Of a stretch of 64,000 bases of DNA, positions 8,704-18,173 are shown piece by piece. The notes beneath the pieces were generated by a model. That model searched no databases. It was not told the DNA's origin and saw only the letters and a list, made by a program, of their open reading frames with translations. Made by a program: the position numbers and the translations under genes. The stretch comes from Saccharopolyspora flava (lineage in GTDB: Bacteria > Actinomycetota > Actinomycetes > Mycobacteriales > Pseudonocardiaceae). Numbering within the stretch: the stretch's first letter is position 1; each line of letters starts with the position of its first letter. The stretch covers positions 701,959-765,958 of the forward strand of contig NZ_FOZX01000002.1 of the NCBI RefSeq assembly GCF_900116135.1. Reading direction: 5' to 3'.

Positions 8704-9690
8704 TCAGGAGCGGCAGCGCCTGCGGCGCTGCATGTCCGGCGCACCGCCGTAGGCGGCGATGAGGTCGTTGACCGAGGTGCCCGCGGCGTGCGCGCCCTCC
8801 GGCTCCGGCTCGGCGGCCTTCGCGTAGGCCGTGCGGTCGGGCCTGCGGGCCGCGCTCGGAACCTGCTCCGGCTCTTGCGGTTTCGCGGCCTGCGGTTTCG
8901 CGGCCTGCGGCTGGGCTGCCTGCGGCTGGGCGGGTTTCGGCTGGGCGGCCTGCGGTCCGGGGGCCTCCGGCAGCGGGACCTCGCCGGAGAGCTTGGCCAT
9001 CACGTCGGTCTTCGCGGCGGCCGGGACCGGCTCCTGCTTCGCCGGCCGGACCGGCTGCTGGACGGTCGTCTTCTGCTGCTGGACCGGCTCGGGCCGCGGG
9101 ATCGTCGTCGTCCGCTGCGCCGCCGCGGCCTGCTGAGCGGGCTTGAGCTGCGCCGGTTTCGTCTGCTGCACCTGCTTGGCCTGCTGGGGCCGGAGGAACT
9201 TCGTCTCGCCCTGCGCCCGCTCCGGCAGCGAGCGGACCCGGGTGGACTCGGCGCGCAGCGCGACCCGCTCGAAGAGCACGTCACCGCCGATCACCTGCTC
9301 CAGCGTGGTGCGCAGCTTGGTGAGCTCGGACTGCAGCGCGCGGATCTGGGTGTCGGAGTTCTCCGAGGCGCGGCGCTGGGCCTCCGCCTCGGCCTCCAGC
9401 TCGAACTCGCGGCGCGCGGCGATCTCGCGCTCCAGCTCCAGCTCGTAGATCCGCTGCCGGTCGGCGGCCGCCTGCTCGCTCTCGGAAACCCGGTGGCGCA
9501 GCCGCGCCACGGCGAACGCGCCCAGCAGCGCGCCCCACAGCGCGGCGATCAGGCCCAGGCGGAGCAGCCGGGCGTCGTCGCTGAGCACCAGCACCGACGT
9601 GGCGGCGGCGGCGAGCACGAGCGCGCCGCCCCACAGGAGGTGGGAGCGCCCGCTGTCGGGGTCGGTCTCGGTGGTGCCGGGCTCGGACAT
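8704..9690 (-). CDS. DUF6779-type membrane protein with Pro/Gln/Ala-rich tail (Rv3604c-like)
   Basis: 328-residue protein of unknown function. Two adjacent transmembrane helices (about residues 18-56, LLWGGALVLAAAATSVLVLS and LIAALWGALLGAFAVARL) are followed by a charged coiled-coil (about 65-125, with ELELEREIAARREFELEAEA) and then about 150 residues rich in Pro, Gln, Ala and Lys (repeats of AQPKPAQPQAAQPQ). The order matches Rv3604c next to Rv3605c and the folate genes. ATG 9690 is preferred to the GTG three codons upstream because a GGTGGG site precedes it. The coiled coil and low-complexity tail suggest a scaffold at the inner face of the membrane; this is inference. Confidence 0.75.
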   Translation of the reverse strand: MSEPGTTETDPDSGRSHLLWGGALVLAAAATSVLVLSDDARLLRLGLIAALWGALLGAFAVARLRHRVSESEQAAADRQRIYELELEREIAARREFELEAEAEAQRRASENSDTQIRALQSELTKLRTTLEQVIGGDVLFERVALRAESTRVRSLPERAQGETKFLRPQQAKQVQQTKPAQLKPAQQAAAAQRTTTIPRPEPVQQQKTTVQQPVRPAKQEPVPAAAKTDVMAKLSGEVPLPEAPGPQAAQPKPAQPQAAQPQAAKPQAAKPQEPEQVPSAARRPDRTAYAKAAEPEPEGAHAAGTSVNDLIAAYGGAPDMQRRRRCRS

Positions 9691-9808
9691 GGCGCCCACC
9701 GTACAAGGCGGTTATCAGTTCGAGACCTGAAGGTCCACCAAACCGTTCGCACGTTGCCCGACCCGGATCAGCGGTCGCTGCTCCGAACGGCCCAGTTCGT
9801 GGGCGGTT

Positions 9809-10270
9809 TCACTCGTCGTCGTCGAGCTCGTCCGGGTCGTCCGGATTCCGGAGGCAGTGCTCCAGCCACAGCCCCGCGCCGATCAGCGCGGCCGCGCTGA
9901 TCAACCCGACGACCGCCGCGAGCATGTCCGATCGCGCAGCCTGCACGGTGCCCATCATCGGCAGCAGGTACCCGAGCAGACCGAGCCACACCCCGGCCAT
10001 GATCGCCCCGGCCAGCGACGACGCCTTCGCCAGCGCCACCGCCCGCGCCGCCGTCAGCGCCTCCACGGGCTCGACCCCGGGCTTCCGCTGAACCCGAGGC
10101 CGCAGCACCAGCGCCAGCACCACGTCCACGGCGGCGATCAGCAGCAAGGTCGCCCCGGCCAGCAGCGGCAACGGGGGCAGATCCCCGTAGCTCAACCGGC
10201 AGGCCAGGAACACCACCACGGCCGCCACCAGCCCCGAGGCCACCAACTGCCCGGGCTTGGTGAACGACAT
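9809..10270 (-). CDS. DUF3180 membrane protein (Rv3605c-like)
   Basis: 153-residue protein with four transmembrane helices (about 8-24, 34-55, 82-102 and 115-133) separated by short loops, including the conserved basic loop RPRVQRKPGVEPVEALTAARAVALAKAS. It ends in a very acidic tail (PDDPDELDDDE). DUF3180 is found in actinobacteria just downstream of folK, as here. The start is ATG 10270; the longer upstream reading frame runs through the repeat cluster and is not coding. Function unknown. Confidence 0.9.
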   Translation of the reverse strand: MSFTKPGQLVASGLVAAVVVFLACRLSYGDLPPLPLLAGATLLLIAAVDVVLALVLRPRVQRKPGVEPVEALTAARAVALAKASSLAGAIMAGVWLGLLGYLLPMMGTVQAARSDMLAAVVGLISAAALIGAGLWLEHCLRNPDDPDELDDDE

Positions 10271-10350
10271 CTGCTCAGTACGTCGAGGCGACACACCCCC
10301 AGCATCCCACCCGACCCAACTCCACGTTCCGGTCCCCGAACCCACCCCCG

Positions 10351-10446
10351 TCAAATACCGCAGGATTCGTCGGGTCAAAAACCGCAGGATTCGCCCCGAC
10401 AAATACCGCAGTTTTTGTCGGGGCGAATACCGCAGGTTTTGACCCG
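10351..10446. repeat. Four phased 24-bp repeats with nested inverted symmetry
   Basis: Four units of exactly 24 bases begin at 10351, 10375, 10399 and 10423; the heptamer ACCGCAG recurs at 10357, 10381, 10405 and 10429. Units are also arranged as nested inverted repeats: a perfect 15-bp inner stem (10390-10404 with 10414-10428 by my reading) inside a perfect 9-bp outer stem (GGGTCAAAA with TTTTGACCC). A related three-unit cluster is at 24009-24080. It lies between folK and the DUF3180 gene, both on the minus strand; whether it acts as terminator, operator or passive repeat is unknown. Confidence 0.85.
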
Positions 10447-10458
10447 AGGACGGGGAGA

Positions 10459-10953
10459 TCAGCGGAGGGTGAGGTCGTCCCGGCGGTGGACGTCGTTGAG
10501 GTCCGAGGCCGGGAGGGCCTTGAGGAGGTCGGTGACCTGGCCGTGGTCTGGGAGGGTGGCGTTCGGGTCGATCGCGAGCCAGGGGATGAGGACCGTGGCT
10601 CGGCTCGGGGTTCCGGGGTGCGGGAGGAGGAGGTCGGGGTGGGTGCTGCGGACCTCGTCGACGGTGACGACGTCGACGTCGAGGGTGCGGGGTCCCCAGC
10701 GCTGCTCGCGGACGCGTTCCGCCCGCTGCTCCAGGGCCTGGGCGCGGCGCAGCCAGTCCCACTCGTCGAGGTCCGGGGACTCGGCGAGGACGATCGCGTT
10801 GAGGAAGTCCGGCTGATCCGTCACGCCCCACGGGGCCGTCTCGTAGACCGGCGAGACCGCCACCAGCACGTCGGAGAGGCCCTCGACGGCGAGCCGCAGG
10901 TAGCTCAACCGGTCGCCGAGGTTCGAACCCAGCGACAGCACCGCCCTGCTCAC
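10459..10953 (-). CDS. folK: HPPK: 2-amino-4-hydroxy-6-hydroxymethyldihydropteridine diphosphokinase
   Basis: Transfers pyrophosphate from ATP to the hydroxymethyl pterin in folate synthesis. The 164-residue protein starts with the conserved [10 protein letters not shown], has the pterin-binding segment [17 protein letters not shown] and the signature [17 protein letters not shown], which carries the metal-binding aspartates. GTG 10953 overlaps the folB stop codon (GTGA), so translation is coupled. It is the last folate gene of folE-folP-folB-folK. Confidence 0.96.
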   Translation of the reverse strand: MSRAVLSLGSNLGDRLSYLRLAVEGLSDVLVAVSPVYETAPWGVTDQPDFLNAIVLAESPDLDEWDWLRRAQALEQRAERVREQRWGPRTLDVDVVTVDEVRSTHPDLLLPHPGTPSRATVLIPWLAIDPNATLPDHGQVTDLLKALPASDLNDVHRRDDLTLR

Positions 10954-11339
10954 GCCGGCACCACGTTCCCCCGGCCGCCGCGGCGGGAGCGGCGGATGGT
11001 GACCGCGACGTCGGCGAAGGTCAGCGGGATCGGCGCGTGCGGCTTGTGCAGCGTGACCTCGGTGGCGTAGGCGCGCTCGTCCTCCATCACCCGGTCGGCG
11101 ATCTCGGCCGCGACCGTCTCGATGAGGTCCCGCGAGGGGCCGCCGACGACGCCCGCCGCCATCTCGGCTAGCTCGCCGTAGTGCAGCGTCTTGGTGAGGT
11201 CGTCGGTCGCGGCCGCGTCGGCCAGGTCGAGCCAGACGGTGATGTCGACCAGGAAGTCCTGGCCGTCCTGCTTCTCGTGGTCGAAGACGCCGTGGTTGCC
11301 GCGCACCGACAGCCCGGTCAGCGTGATCCGGTCAGCCAC
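10950..11339 (-). CDS. folB: Dihydroneopterin aldolase
   Basis: Cleaves dihydroneopterin to 6-hydroxymethyl-dihydropterin and glycolaldehyde. The 129-residue protein has the usual start [21 protein letters not shown], with the substrate-binding Glu/His region, [13 protein letters not shown], and the catalytic lysine in [14 protein letters not shown]. Start GTG 11339 overlaps the folP stop by eight bases, and its own stop overlaps folK. Length is normal. Confidence 0.96.
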   Translation of the reverse strand: MADRITLTGLSVRGNHGVFDHEKQDGQDFLVDITVWLDLADAAATDDLTKTLHYGELAEMAAGVVGGPSRDLIETVAAEIADRVMEDERAYATEVTLHKPHAPIPLTFADVAVTIRRSRRGGRGNVVPA

Positions 11340-12180
11340 GGCTCTCTCCCCCGCTGCGCCAGGCGGCCGTCGTCGCGACCGCGTCCAGGGACCGCCGCAC
11401 GTCGTGCACCCGCACGCCCCACGCGCCCCGGTCGGCGGACAGCGCCGAGACCACCGCGGTCGCGGTCTCGCGGCCGTCCGGCGGGCGCGGCGTGCCGTCG
11501 TCGTCGGCCAGCAGCGCGCCCAGGAACCGCTTGCGCGACGCCCCCACGAGCACCGGAAATCCCTGGTCGACGAGGCTGTCGAGGTTCTGCAGCAGCTGCC
11601 AGTCGTGCCTGCCGGTCTTGGCGAAGCCCAGACCCGGGTCGAGCACGATCGCCTCCTCGGCGACGCCCGCGCGCACCGCGACGTCGACCTGCCGGAGCAG
11701 CTCGTCGCGGACGTCGGCGACCACGTCGTCGTACTCGGCCAGCGCGTTCATGTTCTTGCTGTGCCCCCGCCAGTGCATGAGCACCCACGGCAGCCCGGTC
11801 TCGGCGGCGACGTGCGCCATCTCCGGGTCGGCGAGCCCGCCCGACACGTCGTTGATCACCGACGCACCGGCGCCCGCGGTCACCTCCGCGACCTTGGCGC
11901 GCGTGGTGTCGACGCTGACCGGCACGCCCGCCGCCACCAGCTCCCGCACCACCGGCAGCACCCGGTCGATCTCGGTCGCGGCGTCCACCCGCTCCGAACC
12001 GGGCCGGGTGGACTCGCCGCCGACGTCGATGATGTCGGCGCCCATCCGGTGCATCTCCACGCCGTGCGCCACCGCGGCCTCGCGGTCCAGGTAGCGCCCG
12101 CCGTCGGAGAACGAGTCCGGCGTGACGTTGAGGATGCCCATCACCGCGCACCGCGCCGGGTTCGGCAGCTTCGCGTGCAT
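11332..12180 (-). CDS. folP: Dihydropteroate synthase
   Basis: Condenses dihydropterin pyrophosphate with p-aminobenzoate; the sulfonamide target. The 282-residue TIM-barrel protein has both family signatures: [15 protein letters not shown] (pterin/phosphate loop) and [11 protein letters not shown], plus the [11 protein letters not shown] loop and the C-terminal RVHDV with the phosphate-binding Arg and His. The ATG at 12180 shares its first base with the TGA of folE. All essential motifs are present, so it is likely the functional FolP1 type. Confidence 0.97.
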   Translation of the reverse strand: MHAKLPNPARCAVMGILNVTPDSFSDGGRYLDREAAVAHGVEMHRMGADIIDVGGESTRPGSERVDAATEIDRVLPVVRELVAAGVPVSVDTTRAKVAEVTAGAGASVINDVSGGLADPEMAHVAAETGLPWVLMHWRGHSKNMNALAEYDDVVADVRDELLRQVDVAVRAGVAEEAIVLDPGLGFAKTGRHDWQLLQNLDSLVDQGFPVLVGASRKRFLGALLADDDGTPRPPDGRETATAVVSALSADRGAWGVRVHDVRRSLDAVATTAAWRSGGESRG

Positions 12181-12815
12181 CAACGCCCCCTGATCAGCGA
12201 CAACGCCTCGGAGCGCGAGGAGGCCGAGCTGCGGAAGATGCCGCGCACGGCCGAGGTCGTGGTCGTCGAGCCCGCCTTGCGCACGCCGCGCATACCCATG
12301 CACAGGTGCTCGGCGTCGATCACCACGATCACGCCGCGCGGCTCCAACCTGCGCACCAGAGCGTCGGCGACCTGCGAGGTCAGCCGCTCCTGCACCTGCG
12401 GGCGCTTGGCGTAGAGGTCGACCAGCCGCGCCAGCTTCGACAACCCGGTCACCCGCCCCTGCTCGTTCGGGATGTACCCGATGTGCGCCGTGCCGTGGAA
12501 GGGGAGCAAGTGGTGTTCGCACTGTGAATACACCGGGATGTCGCGGACGAGGACGAGTTCTTCGTGGGCCTCGTCGAAGGTCTTGTCCAGGACCTCGTCC
12601 GGGTTGGTGTAGAGCCCCGCGAACAGCTCGCGGTAGGCGCGGGCGACGCGCTGCGGCGTCTCCCGCAGACCGTCGCGGTCGGGGTCCTCACCGGCTGCGA
12701 TGAGCAGTTCCCGGATCGCGGCCTCCGCGCGGGCCTGGTCGAACTGGGGCATGTGAAACGAGCCGTCGGGGCGGGAGTCCCCCGCCCCGATCGGCTCGTC
12801 GACCGCATTGGTCAC
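12180..12815 (-). CDS. folE: GTP cyclohydrolase I
   Basis: Makes dihydroneopterin triphosphate from GTP, the entry step of folate synthesis. The 211-residue protein carries the zinc site: Cys and His in [21 protein letters not shown] and the second Cys in [15 protein letters not shown] 12815 is chosen because GGAGG lies nine bases upstream. Its last base overlaps folP. The 55-base gap from ftsH suggests the whole ftsH-folE-folP-folB-folK series may be one transcript, as in mycobacteria. Confidence 0.97.
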   Translation of the reverse strand: MTNAVDEPIGAGDSRPDGSFHMPQFDQARAEAAIRELLIAAGEDPDRDGLRETPQRVARAYRELFAGLYTNPDEVLDKTFDEAHEELVLVRDIPVYSQCEHHLLPFHGTAHIGYIPNEQGRVTGLSKLARLVDLYAKRPQVQERLTSQVADALVRRLEPRGVIVVIDAEHLCMGMRGVRKAGSTTTTSAVRGIFRSSASSRSEALSLIRGR

Positions 12816-12870
12816 AGTTGCTGTCCTCCACTGGCTTCGCAGCGCCCGGCGGGCGCTGCGCCCGCCAGTA

Positions 12871-15156
12871 TCAGCGGCCGTTGTTGCCGCTGCCGTTCTC
12901 CCTGGCCGAGTCCTGGCCCTCGGGCCGGTCGGACTGCGGTTCGCCCTGTTCCGAGGACTGCTGACCGCGTTCCCAGGAAGGCGTCCAGTTGTAGTTCGAA
13001 CCGGACGGGTTGGTCGCCGGGGTCCATCCCGGAGGAGCACCGTAGTTCGGCGGCACCGCGGAGGGAACCTGCTGACCGGACTGCGGCTGCTGGACCTGCA
13101 CGTTGCCCTGGTTGGCACCGGCACCCGCCGGGGCCTGCTCCTGGGTCTGCGCCGGGGCGCCGTTCTGCTGGGCTCCCGAGGTCTGCGCGGACGGGGCCGG
13201 GGTCGGCTCCTCCTTGACCGGGGGCCACGGCTCGCCGCGCTCCTTGGCCAGCTCGCCCGGGGTCTTGATCGGCGGCTTCTCCGACGGGGTGCGCCCGCCG
13301 AAGTCGTTGAACGCGGTGATCCGCGGCCGCTTCTCGACCCGGGAGAAGATCCGCTCCAGATCCTTGCGGTTGAGCGTCTCCTTCTCGATGAGCTCCAGCA
13401 CGAGGTCGTCGAGCACGTCGCGGTAGGTGTTGAGCACCTCCCACGCCTCGGTGTGCGCGGCCTCGATGAGCCGGCGCACCTCCTCGTCGATCTCGTGCGC
13501 GACCTCGAGCGAGTAGTTCGGCTGCTGACCGGCGGTGCGGCCCAGGAACGGGTCGCCCTCCTCCTTGCCGTACTTGACGGCGCCGAGGCGGGCGGTCATG
13601 CCGTACTCGGTGACCATCGCGCGAGCGATCTTGGTGGCCTGCTCGATGTCGCTGGAGGCGCCGGTGGTGGGCTCGTGGAACACGAGCTCCTCGGCGGAGC
13701 GGCCACCCAGCGCGAACACCAGGCGACCGATCATCTCCGAGCGGGTCATCATGTCCTTGTCGTCCTCGGGGACGACAAGCGCGTGACCGCCGGTGCGGCC
13801 GCGCGGCAGGATCGTGAGCTTGTAGACCGGCTCCAGGTCGGGCATCGCCCACGCGGCCAGGGCGTGCCCGCCCTCGTGGTAGGCGGTGATCTTCTTGTCC
13901 CGCTCCGAGATGATCTTGCTCTTCCGGCGCGGGCCGCCGACGACGCGGTCCACCGCCTCCTCCATCGCGGAGGCGTTGATCAGCTGGCCGTTCTCGCGGG
14001 CGGTGAGCAGCGCGGCCTCGTTGACCACGTTCTCCAGGTCCGCACCGGAGAAGCCGACCGTGCGCTTGGCCAGGCCCTCCATGTCGACGTCCTGCGCGAG
14101 CGGCTTGCCCTTGGAGTGCACACCCAGGATCGCCTTGCGACCCCGCAGGTCCGGCGCCGAGACGGGGATCTGCCGGTCGAAGCGGCCGGGACGCAGCAGC
14201 GCCGGGTCCAGGATGTCCGGGCGGTTGGTGGCGGCGATCAGGATGATGCCGCCGCGCGAGTCGAAGCCGTCCATCTCGACGAGCAGCTGGTTCAGCGTCT
14301 GCTCGCGCTCGTCGTGACCACCGCCGAGGCCGGCGCCGCGCTGGCGGCCGACCGCGTCGATCTCGTCGACGAAGATGATGCACGGCGCGTTCTGCTTGGC
14401 CTGCTCGAACAGGTCGCGGACGCGGGAGGCACCGACACCGACGAACATCTCGACGAAGTCCGAACCGGAGATCGAGTAGAACGGCACCCCGGCCTCGCCG
14501 GCGACCGCGCGGGCCAGCAGCGTCTTACCGGTACCGGGCGGGCCGTAGAGCAGCACGCCCTTGGGGATCTTCGCGCCCAGGGCCTGGTAGCGGCCCGGGT
14601 TCTGCAGGAAGTCCTTGATCTCGTGCAGCTCCTCGACGGCCTCGTCGGCACCGGCGACGTCGCCGAAGAGCGTCTTGGGCATGTCCTTGGTCAGCTGCTT
14701 GGCCTTGGACTTGCCGAAGTTCAGGACGCGGTTCCCGCCGCCCTGGACGTTGTTCATCATCCACATCAGCAGCAGCACGAGCAGGCCGATGGGCACCAGG
14801 TAGAACAGCATCTGCACCCAGAACGAGTCCTGGGTGACCTTGGTGTTCCAGGTCGGCACGTGCGCGTTGCGGATCTCGCCGACGACCTGCTCGGTGGCGC
14901 CGGCCGGGTAGTTCGCGATCAGCTGGTTGCTGCCCTGGAAGTTCTGGCCGTCGTTGAGGGTCAGCCGGACCCGCTGCTCCTTGTCCTCGATGGTCGCTTC
15001 CTTGACCTTGCCCTGGGAGATCTGTTCCAGGGCCTGCGAGGTGGAGACTTCGCGGTAGGCGCGAGTCTCGTCGAAGAGCACGCTGAAGGCGTAGACCAAC
15101 AGAAACGCTGTCAGGATCCACAGCAGCGGGTTGCGGAGCAGGCGCTTTCGGTCCAT
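12871..15156 (-). CDS. ftsH: ATP-dependent zinc metalloprotease FtsH
   Basis: Membrane-bound AAA+ protease that removes misfolded membrane proteins and some regulators. Residues 10-27 and about 114-134 are the two transmembrane helices around a small extracytoplasmic domain. The AAA domain shows Walker A GPPGTGKT (205-212), Walker [10 protein letters not shown] (261-269) and the second region of homology ([17 protein letters not shown]). The zinc site is HEGGH (427-431), the Gly variant also found in mycobacteria. After about residue 640 the C-terminus becomes a 120-residue Pro/Gln/Asn-rich tail ([20 protein letters not shown]), an actinobacterial extension likely to be disordered. The 200-base gap to hpt (15157-15356) holds no gene I can support and probably its promoter. 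Confidence 0.97.
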   Translation of the reverse strand: MDRKRLLRNPLLWILTAFLLVYAFSVLFDETRAYREVSTSQALEQISQGKVKEATIEDKEQRVRLTLNDGQNFQGSNQLIANYPAGATEQVVGEIRNAHVPTWNTKVTQDSFWVQMLFYLVPIGLLVLLLMWMMNNVQGGGNRVLNFGKSKAKQLTKDMPKTLFGDVAGADEAVEELHEIKDFLQNPGRYQALGAKIPKGVLLYGPPGTGKTLLARAVAGEAGVPFYSISGSDFVEMFVGVGASRVRDLFEQAKQNAPCIIFVDEIDAVGRQRGAGLGGGHDEREQTLNQLLVEMDGFDSRGGIILIAATNRPDILDPALLRPGRFDRQIPVSAPDLRGRKAILGVHSKGKPLAQDVDMEGLAKRTVGFSGADLENVVNEAALLTARENGQLINASAMEEAVDRVVGGPRRKSKIISERDKKITAYHEGGHALAAWAMPDLEPVYKLTILPRGRTGGHALVVPEDDKDMMTRSEMIGRLVFALGGRSAEELVFHEPTTGASSDIEQATKIARAMVTEYGMTARLGAVKYGKEEGDPFLGRTAGQQPNYSLEVAHEIDEEVRRLIEAAHTEAWEVLNTYRDVLDDLVLELIEKETLNRKDLERIFSRVEKRPRITAFNDFGGRTPSEKPPIKTPGELAKERGEPWPPVKEEPTPAPSAQTSGAQQNGAPAQTQEQAPAGAGANQGNVQVQQPQSGQQVPSAVPPNYGAPPGWTPATNPSGSNYNWTPSWERGQQSSEQGEPQSDRPEGQDSARENGSGNNGR

Positions 15157-15356
15157 TCACTTGCGGCCGACGGGCGGCCTCGACCCTCCCTGACTGTTAC
15201 TTCGGGTGACGACCCCTGATGCGGACACCCGCCGTCAACCCCTTCAGACCAGCGTACCGGCCGATGCGCGGGCACGACCATGCCGCGCCCAGCACGGGGC
15301 GCAGATTACTAGGACCGCCCCGCCTCACGCGGGCGGGACGATCCATTCCGCGCGCA

Positions 15357-15908
15357 TCACACGCCCGAGGTGTACACCTTCGGATCGAGAGTGCCGATGT
15401 ACGGCAGATCACGATAGCGCTCTGCGTAGTCGAGACCGTAGCCGACGACGAACTCGTTCGGGATGTCGAAGCCGACGTAGCGCACCGGGACGTCCACCTG
15501 CACCGCGTCCGGCTTGCGCAGCAGCGTGCAGACTTCCAGCGACGCGGGGTTGCGCGCGTTGAGGTTCTTGAGCAGCCACGACAGCGTCAGACCCGAGTCG
15601 ATGATGTCCTCGACGATCACCACGTGCTTGCCGGCGATGTCGCGGTCGAGGTCCTTGAGGATGCGCACCACACCGGACGACGAGGTCGACGAGCCGTACG
15701 AGCTGACCGCCATGAACTCCAGCTGCGCCGGCTGCGGGAGGGCCCTGGCGAAGTCGGTCATGAACATGACGGCGCCCTTGAGCACCCCGACCAGCAGCAG
15801 ATCACCGCCCTGCTGGTAGTCCTCGTCGACCTGCTTGGCCAGCTCCGCGACCTTGTCCTTGATCTGCTGCTCGGTGATGAGCACAGAAGCGATATCGCCG
15901 TCGTACAC
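15357..15908 (-). CDS. hpt: Hypoxanthine(-guanine) phosphoribosyltransferase
   Basis: Purine salvage enzyme converting hypoxanthine or guanine and PRPP to IMP or GMP. The 183-residue protein has the PRPP-binding signature [17 protein letters not shown], the pyrophosphate loop [13 protein letters not shown] and the flexible loop with [12 protein letters not shown]. It lies between ftsH and tilS on the minus strand; hpt-tilS adjacency is widely kept in bacteria. The 76-base gap from tilS is consistent with cotranscription. Confidence 0.96.
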   Translation of the reverse strand: MYDGDIASVLITEQQIKDKVAELAKQVDEDYQQGGDLLLVGVLKGAVMFMTDFARALPQPAQLEFMAVSSYGSSTSSSGVVRILKDLDRDIAGKHVVIVEDIIDSGLTLSWLLKNLNARNPASLEVCTLLRKPDAVQVDVPVRYVGFDIPNEFVVGYGLDYAERYRDLPYIGTLDPKVYTSGV

Positions 15909-15984
15909 GGCTCGGCTTCCCCTCTTGTCGGATCAACAATTCCCCAAACCGGAGACCCGCCCCGACGCTCGTGCCGGTGCACCG

Positions 15985-16971
15985 TCAGCCATTCGGCGGC
16001 TTGCGGTCCGCCGTCTCCACCCGAAGCCTGCCATGCGCCCGGCGCAGCACAAAGTCGCCCGGCAGCGCCGGACCTCCCTGCCCGCGCCAGTCCGCGACGA
16101 GCGCGTCGGCGGAGCGCAGGTGGGCATCGGTCATTTCGGGCACTCCTTCGGCGCTGAGCCACTCCCGCAGCACCCGCCGCCGCACGGCCGCCGGGAGCAG
16201 CCGGAGCTCGGCGCAGTCGAGGCCGTGATCGGCGCGGACCCGGGACAGCTCGCCCTCGGCGACCTCCCCCAGCGCGTCGGAGTCCTCCCGCAGCTGACGC
16301 GCGGTGCGGGCCAGCGCCTCGGCGACACCGCCCTGCAGCACCTCCTCCAGCAGCGGCAGCACCTCTGTGCGCAACCGCACACGCGTGAACCGGGGATCGG
16401 AGTTGTGCGGGTCCTGCCACGGTTCGAGGCCCTGCGCCCGGCAGGCGGCCTCGGTGGTGGCGCGGCGCACGCCCAGGAACGGGCGCGCCCACGGCGGGTC
16501 CAGCGGACGCATCCCGGCGATCGAGCGCGGGCCGGAACCCCGGCCCAGCCCCAGCAGCACCGTCTCGGCCTGGTCGTCGAGGGTGTGGCCGAGCAGCACC
16601 AGGGCCCCGCTCGGGCGCTCGGCCCGCAGCGCCGTGTAGCGGGCCTTGCGGGCGGCGGCCTCCAGACCGCCCATCCCGTCCACCGCGACCTCCACGACCT
16701 GCGCGGACATCCCGATCCCGGCCAGCTGCTCGACGGCCCGCTCCGCGATCGCGCCGGAACCCACCTGCAGGCCGTGATCGACCACGATCGCCTGCGCGGG
16801 AACGTCGAGATGCCGGGCCACGTGCGCCGCGGCCGCTGCGAGCGCCAGCGAATCCGCGCCGCCGGAACAGGCCACGACCAGCGGAGATCCGCGGAACGGC
16901 GCCGCATCGGGGGACTCCAGCAGCCGCCGCACGGCGGTTCGGGTCTCGCTCACGGCGGGCTCGGGCGGCAT
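15985..16971 (-). CDS. tilS: tRNA(Ile)-lysidine synthase
   Basis: Modifies the wobble C34 of tRNA-Ile(CAU) to lysidine so that it reads AUA. The 328-residue protein has the N-type ATP pyrophosphatase PP-loop CSGGADSLAL (about 35-44), HGLQVGSG and the conserved GHTLDDQAETVLLGLGRG segment, then RPFLGVRR and DPHNSDPRFTRVRLR. The C-terminal domain is short, as in actinobacteria. ATG 16971 is preferred; a preceding GGGGAG fits. It ends the tilS-hpt pair and follows the DUF2342-type metalloprotease by 41 bases. Confidence 0.94.
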   Translation of the reverse strand: MPPEPAVSETRTAVRRLLESPDAAPFRGSPLVVACSGGADSLALAAAAAHVARHLDVPAQAIVVDHGLQVGSGAIAERAVEQLAGIGMSAQVVEVAVDGMGGLEAAARKARYTALRAERPSGALVLLGHTLDDQAETVLLGLGRGSGPRSIAGMRPLDPPWARPFLGVRRATTEAACRAQGLEPWQDPHNSDPRFTRVRLRTEVLPLLEEVLQGGVAEALARTARQLREDSDALGEVAEGELSRVRADHGLDCAELRLLPAAVRRRVLREWLSAEGVPEMTDAHLRSADALVADWRGQGGPALPGDFVLRRAHGRLRVETADRKPPNG

Positions 16972-17012
16972 CCCCCGATTCTCCCCGCCCTCCCGGAACC
17001 CGCTCGTCCCGG

Positions 17013-18104
17013 TCAGCCGTGGACCCGGCGGATCCACGCGTCCGGATCGGTGATCTCAGCCCTCGCCGGCAGGTTGCCGGGCTCGGCCCAGACGGCGTTG
17101 AACCCGCTCATGCCGACCCGGTCGACGACGTGCTCGGTGAAGGCCGCGCCCTGCGCGTACTGGCGGATCTTGGCGTCGACGCCCAGCAGGCTCCGCAGGA
17201 TCCGGTCCAGCAGGCCACCGCCCGCGCGGCGCTCGGTGAAGCGGCGCCGGATGGTGCCGACGCTGGGCACGACCTGCGGGCCGACCGCGTCCATCACGTG
17301 ATCGGCGTGGCCCTCCAGCAGCGTGGAGATCGCGATGATCCGGTCCAGCGCGGCCCGCTGCTCCGGCGACTGCAGCAGCTCCAGGATCCCCACCACGCCC
17401 GGGCTGGAATCGGCGCGGCGAGCCGTGCGGACCTCGCGCACCGCGTTCGGCAGCCGGGTCAGCAGCTCACCGGTACCGCCCTCCATCTGCGTCAGCAACT
17501 CACCCAGCCCGGCCGCGAAGTGCTCCCGCAGCCACGGCACGGCGTTGAACTGCAACCGGTGCGTCGACTCGTGCAGGCACACCCACATCAGGAAGTCGTC
17601 GGCGGGCACGCCCAGCGACTGCTGCGCGGCCACGATGTTCGGCGCGACCAGCAGCAACCGCCCGCGCTGCCCGTCCACCCCGGACTCGCCGTAGGGGTCG
17701 AACTGGCCCAGCACCTTGCCGCCCAGGTAGGCCAGCACCACACCGGCCTGCACCCCGGCGCTGCGCGCGCTCAGCTCGCCCAGCAGGTCACCGCCGCGCA
17801 GCGACTGCGACTCCACCGTCGCCAGGGCCGCGCTGGTCATCTCGGACAGGCCGAACGCGGCACCGCGCACCCAGTCGGGCCGGTCCACCACGTCGCCCTC
17901 GGCGATCGGCAGGTCCAGGCCCAGACCGGTCTGCTCGCGCACGTGCGACTCGGCCTCGACGCTGCACCGCCGCAGCGAGCGCACGGCTCGCGCGGCCTCC
18001 GACCTCGGCACCTCGGGGCCCGGCTTCATCAACCGCACCGCGGTGCCCACGGCGACGTTCCAGTCCAGCGTCCGGGGCGCCTCGACGGCGGAAGTGGCGT
18101 TCAC
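17013..18104 (-). CDS. Zinc-dependent metalloprotease, DUF2342 type (Rv3626c-like)
   Basis: 363-residue soluble protein with a zinc motif HESTH (in VCLHESTHRLQF) and a downstream Glu-rich helix including LEGHADHVMDAVG that probably supplies the third ligand. This family, sometimes labelled coenzyme-F420-biosynthesis-associated, has no firmly known substrate. The conserved segments GRLLLVAPNIVAAQQSLGVP and PLW/VPWLREHF are present. GTG 18104 is used as start, since the residues above it are not homologous. It lies between dacB and tilS in the same order as Rv3627c-Rv3626c-Rv3625c. Confidence 0.86.
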   Translation of the reverse strand: MNATSAVEAPRTLDWNVAVGTAVRLMKPGPEVPRSEAARAVRSLRRCSVEAESHVREQTGLGLDLPIAEGDVVDRPDWVRGAAFGLSEMTSAALATVESQSLRGGDLLGELSARSAGVQAGVVLAYLGGKVLGQFDPYGESGVDGQRGRLLLVAPNIVAAQQSLGVPADDFLMWVCLHESTHRLQFNAVPWLREHFAAGLGELLTQMEGGTGELLTRLPNAVREVRTARRADSSPGVVGILELLQSPEQRAALDRIIAISTLLEGHADHVMDAVGPQVVPSVGTIRRRFTERRAGGGLLDRILRSLLGVDAKIRQYAQGAAFTEHVVDRVGMSGFNAVWAEPGNLPARAEITDPDAWIRRVHG

Positions 18105-18173
18105 CCCACCGACCGTACCGCTCCGGAGGTGGGAATTGTCATGTCTCACCCTGCTCAGCGGTGCCGGCGGCCG

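Noticed and set aside
10351-10446. CRISPR array
   Set aside because: Four 24-base units with no unique spacers and no cas genes; better described as phased tandem repeats.
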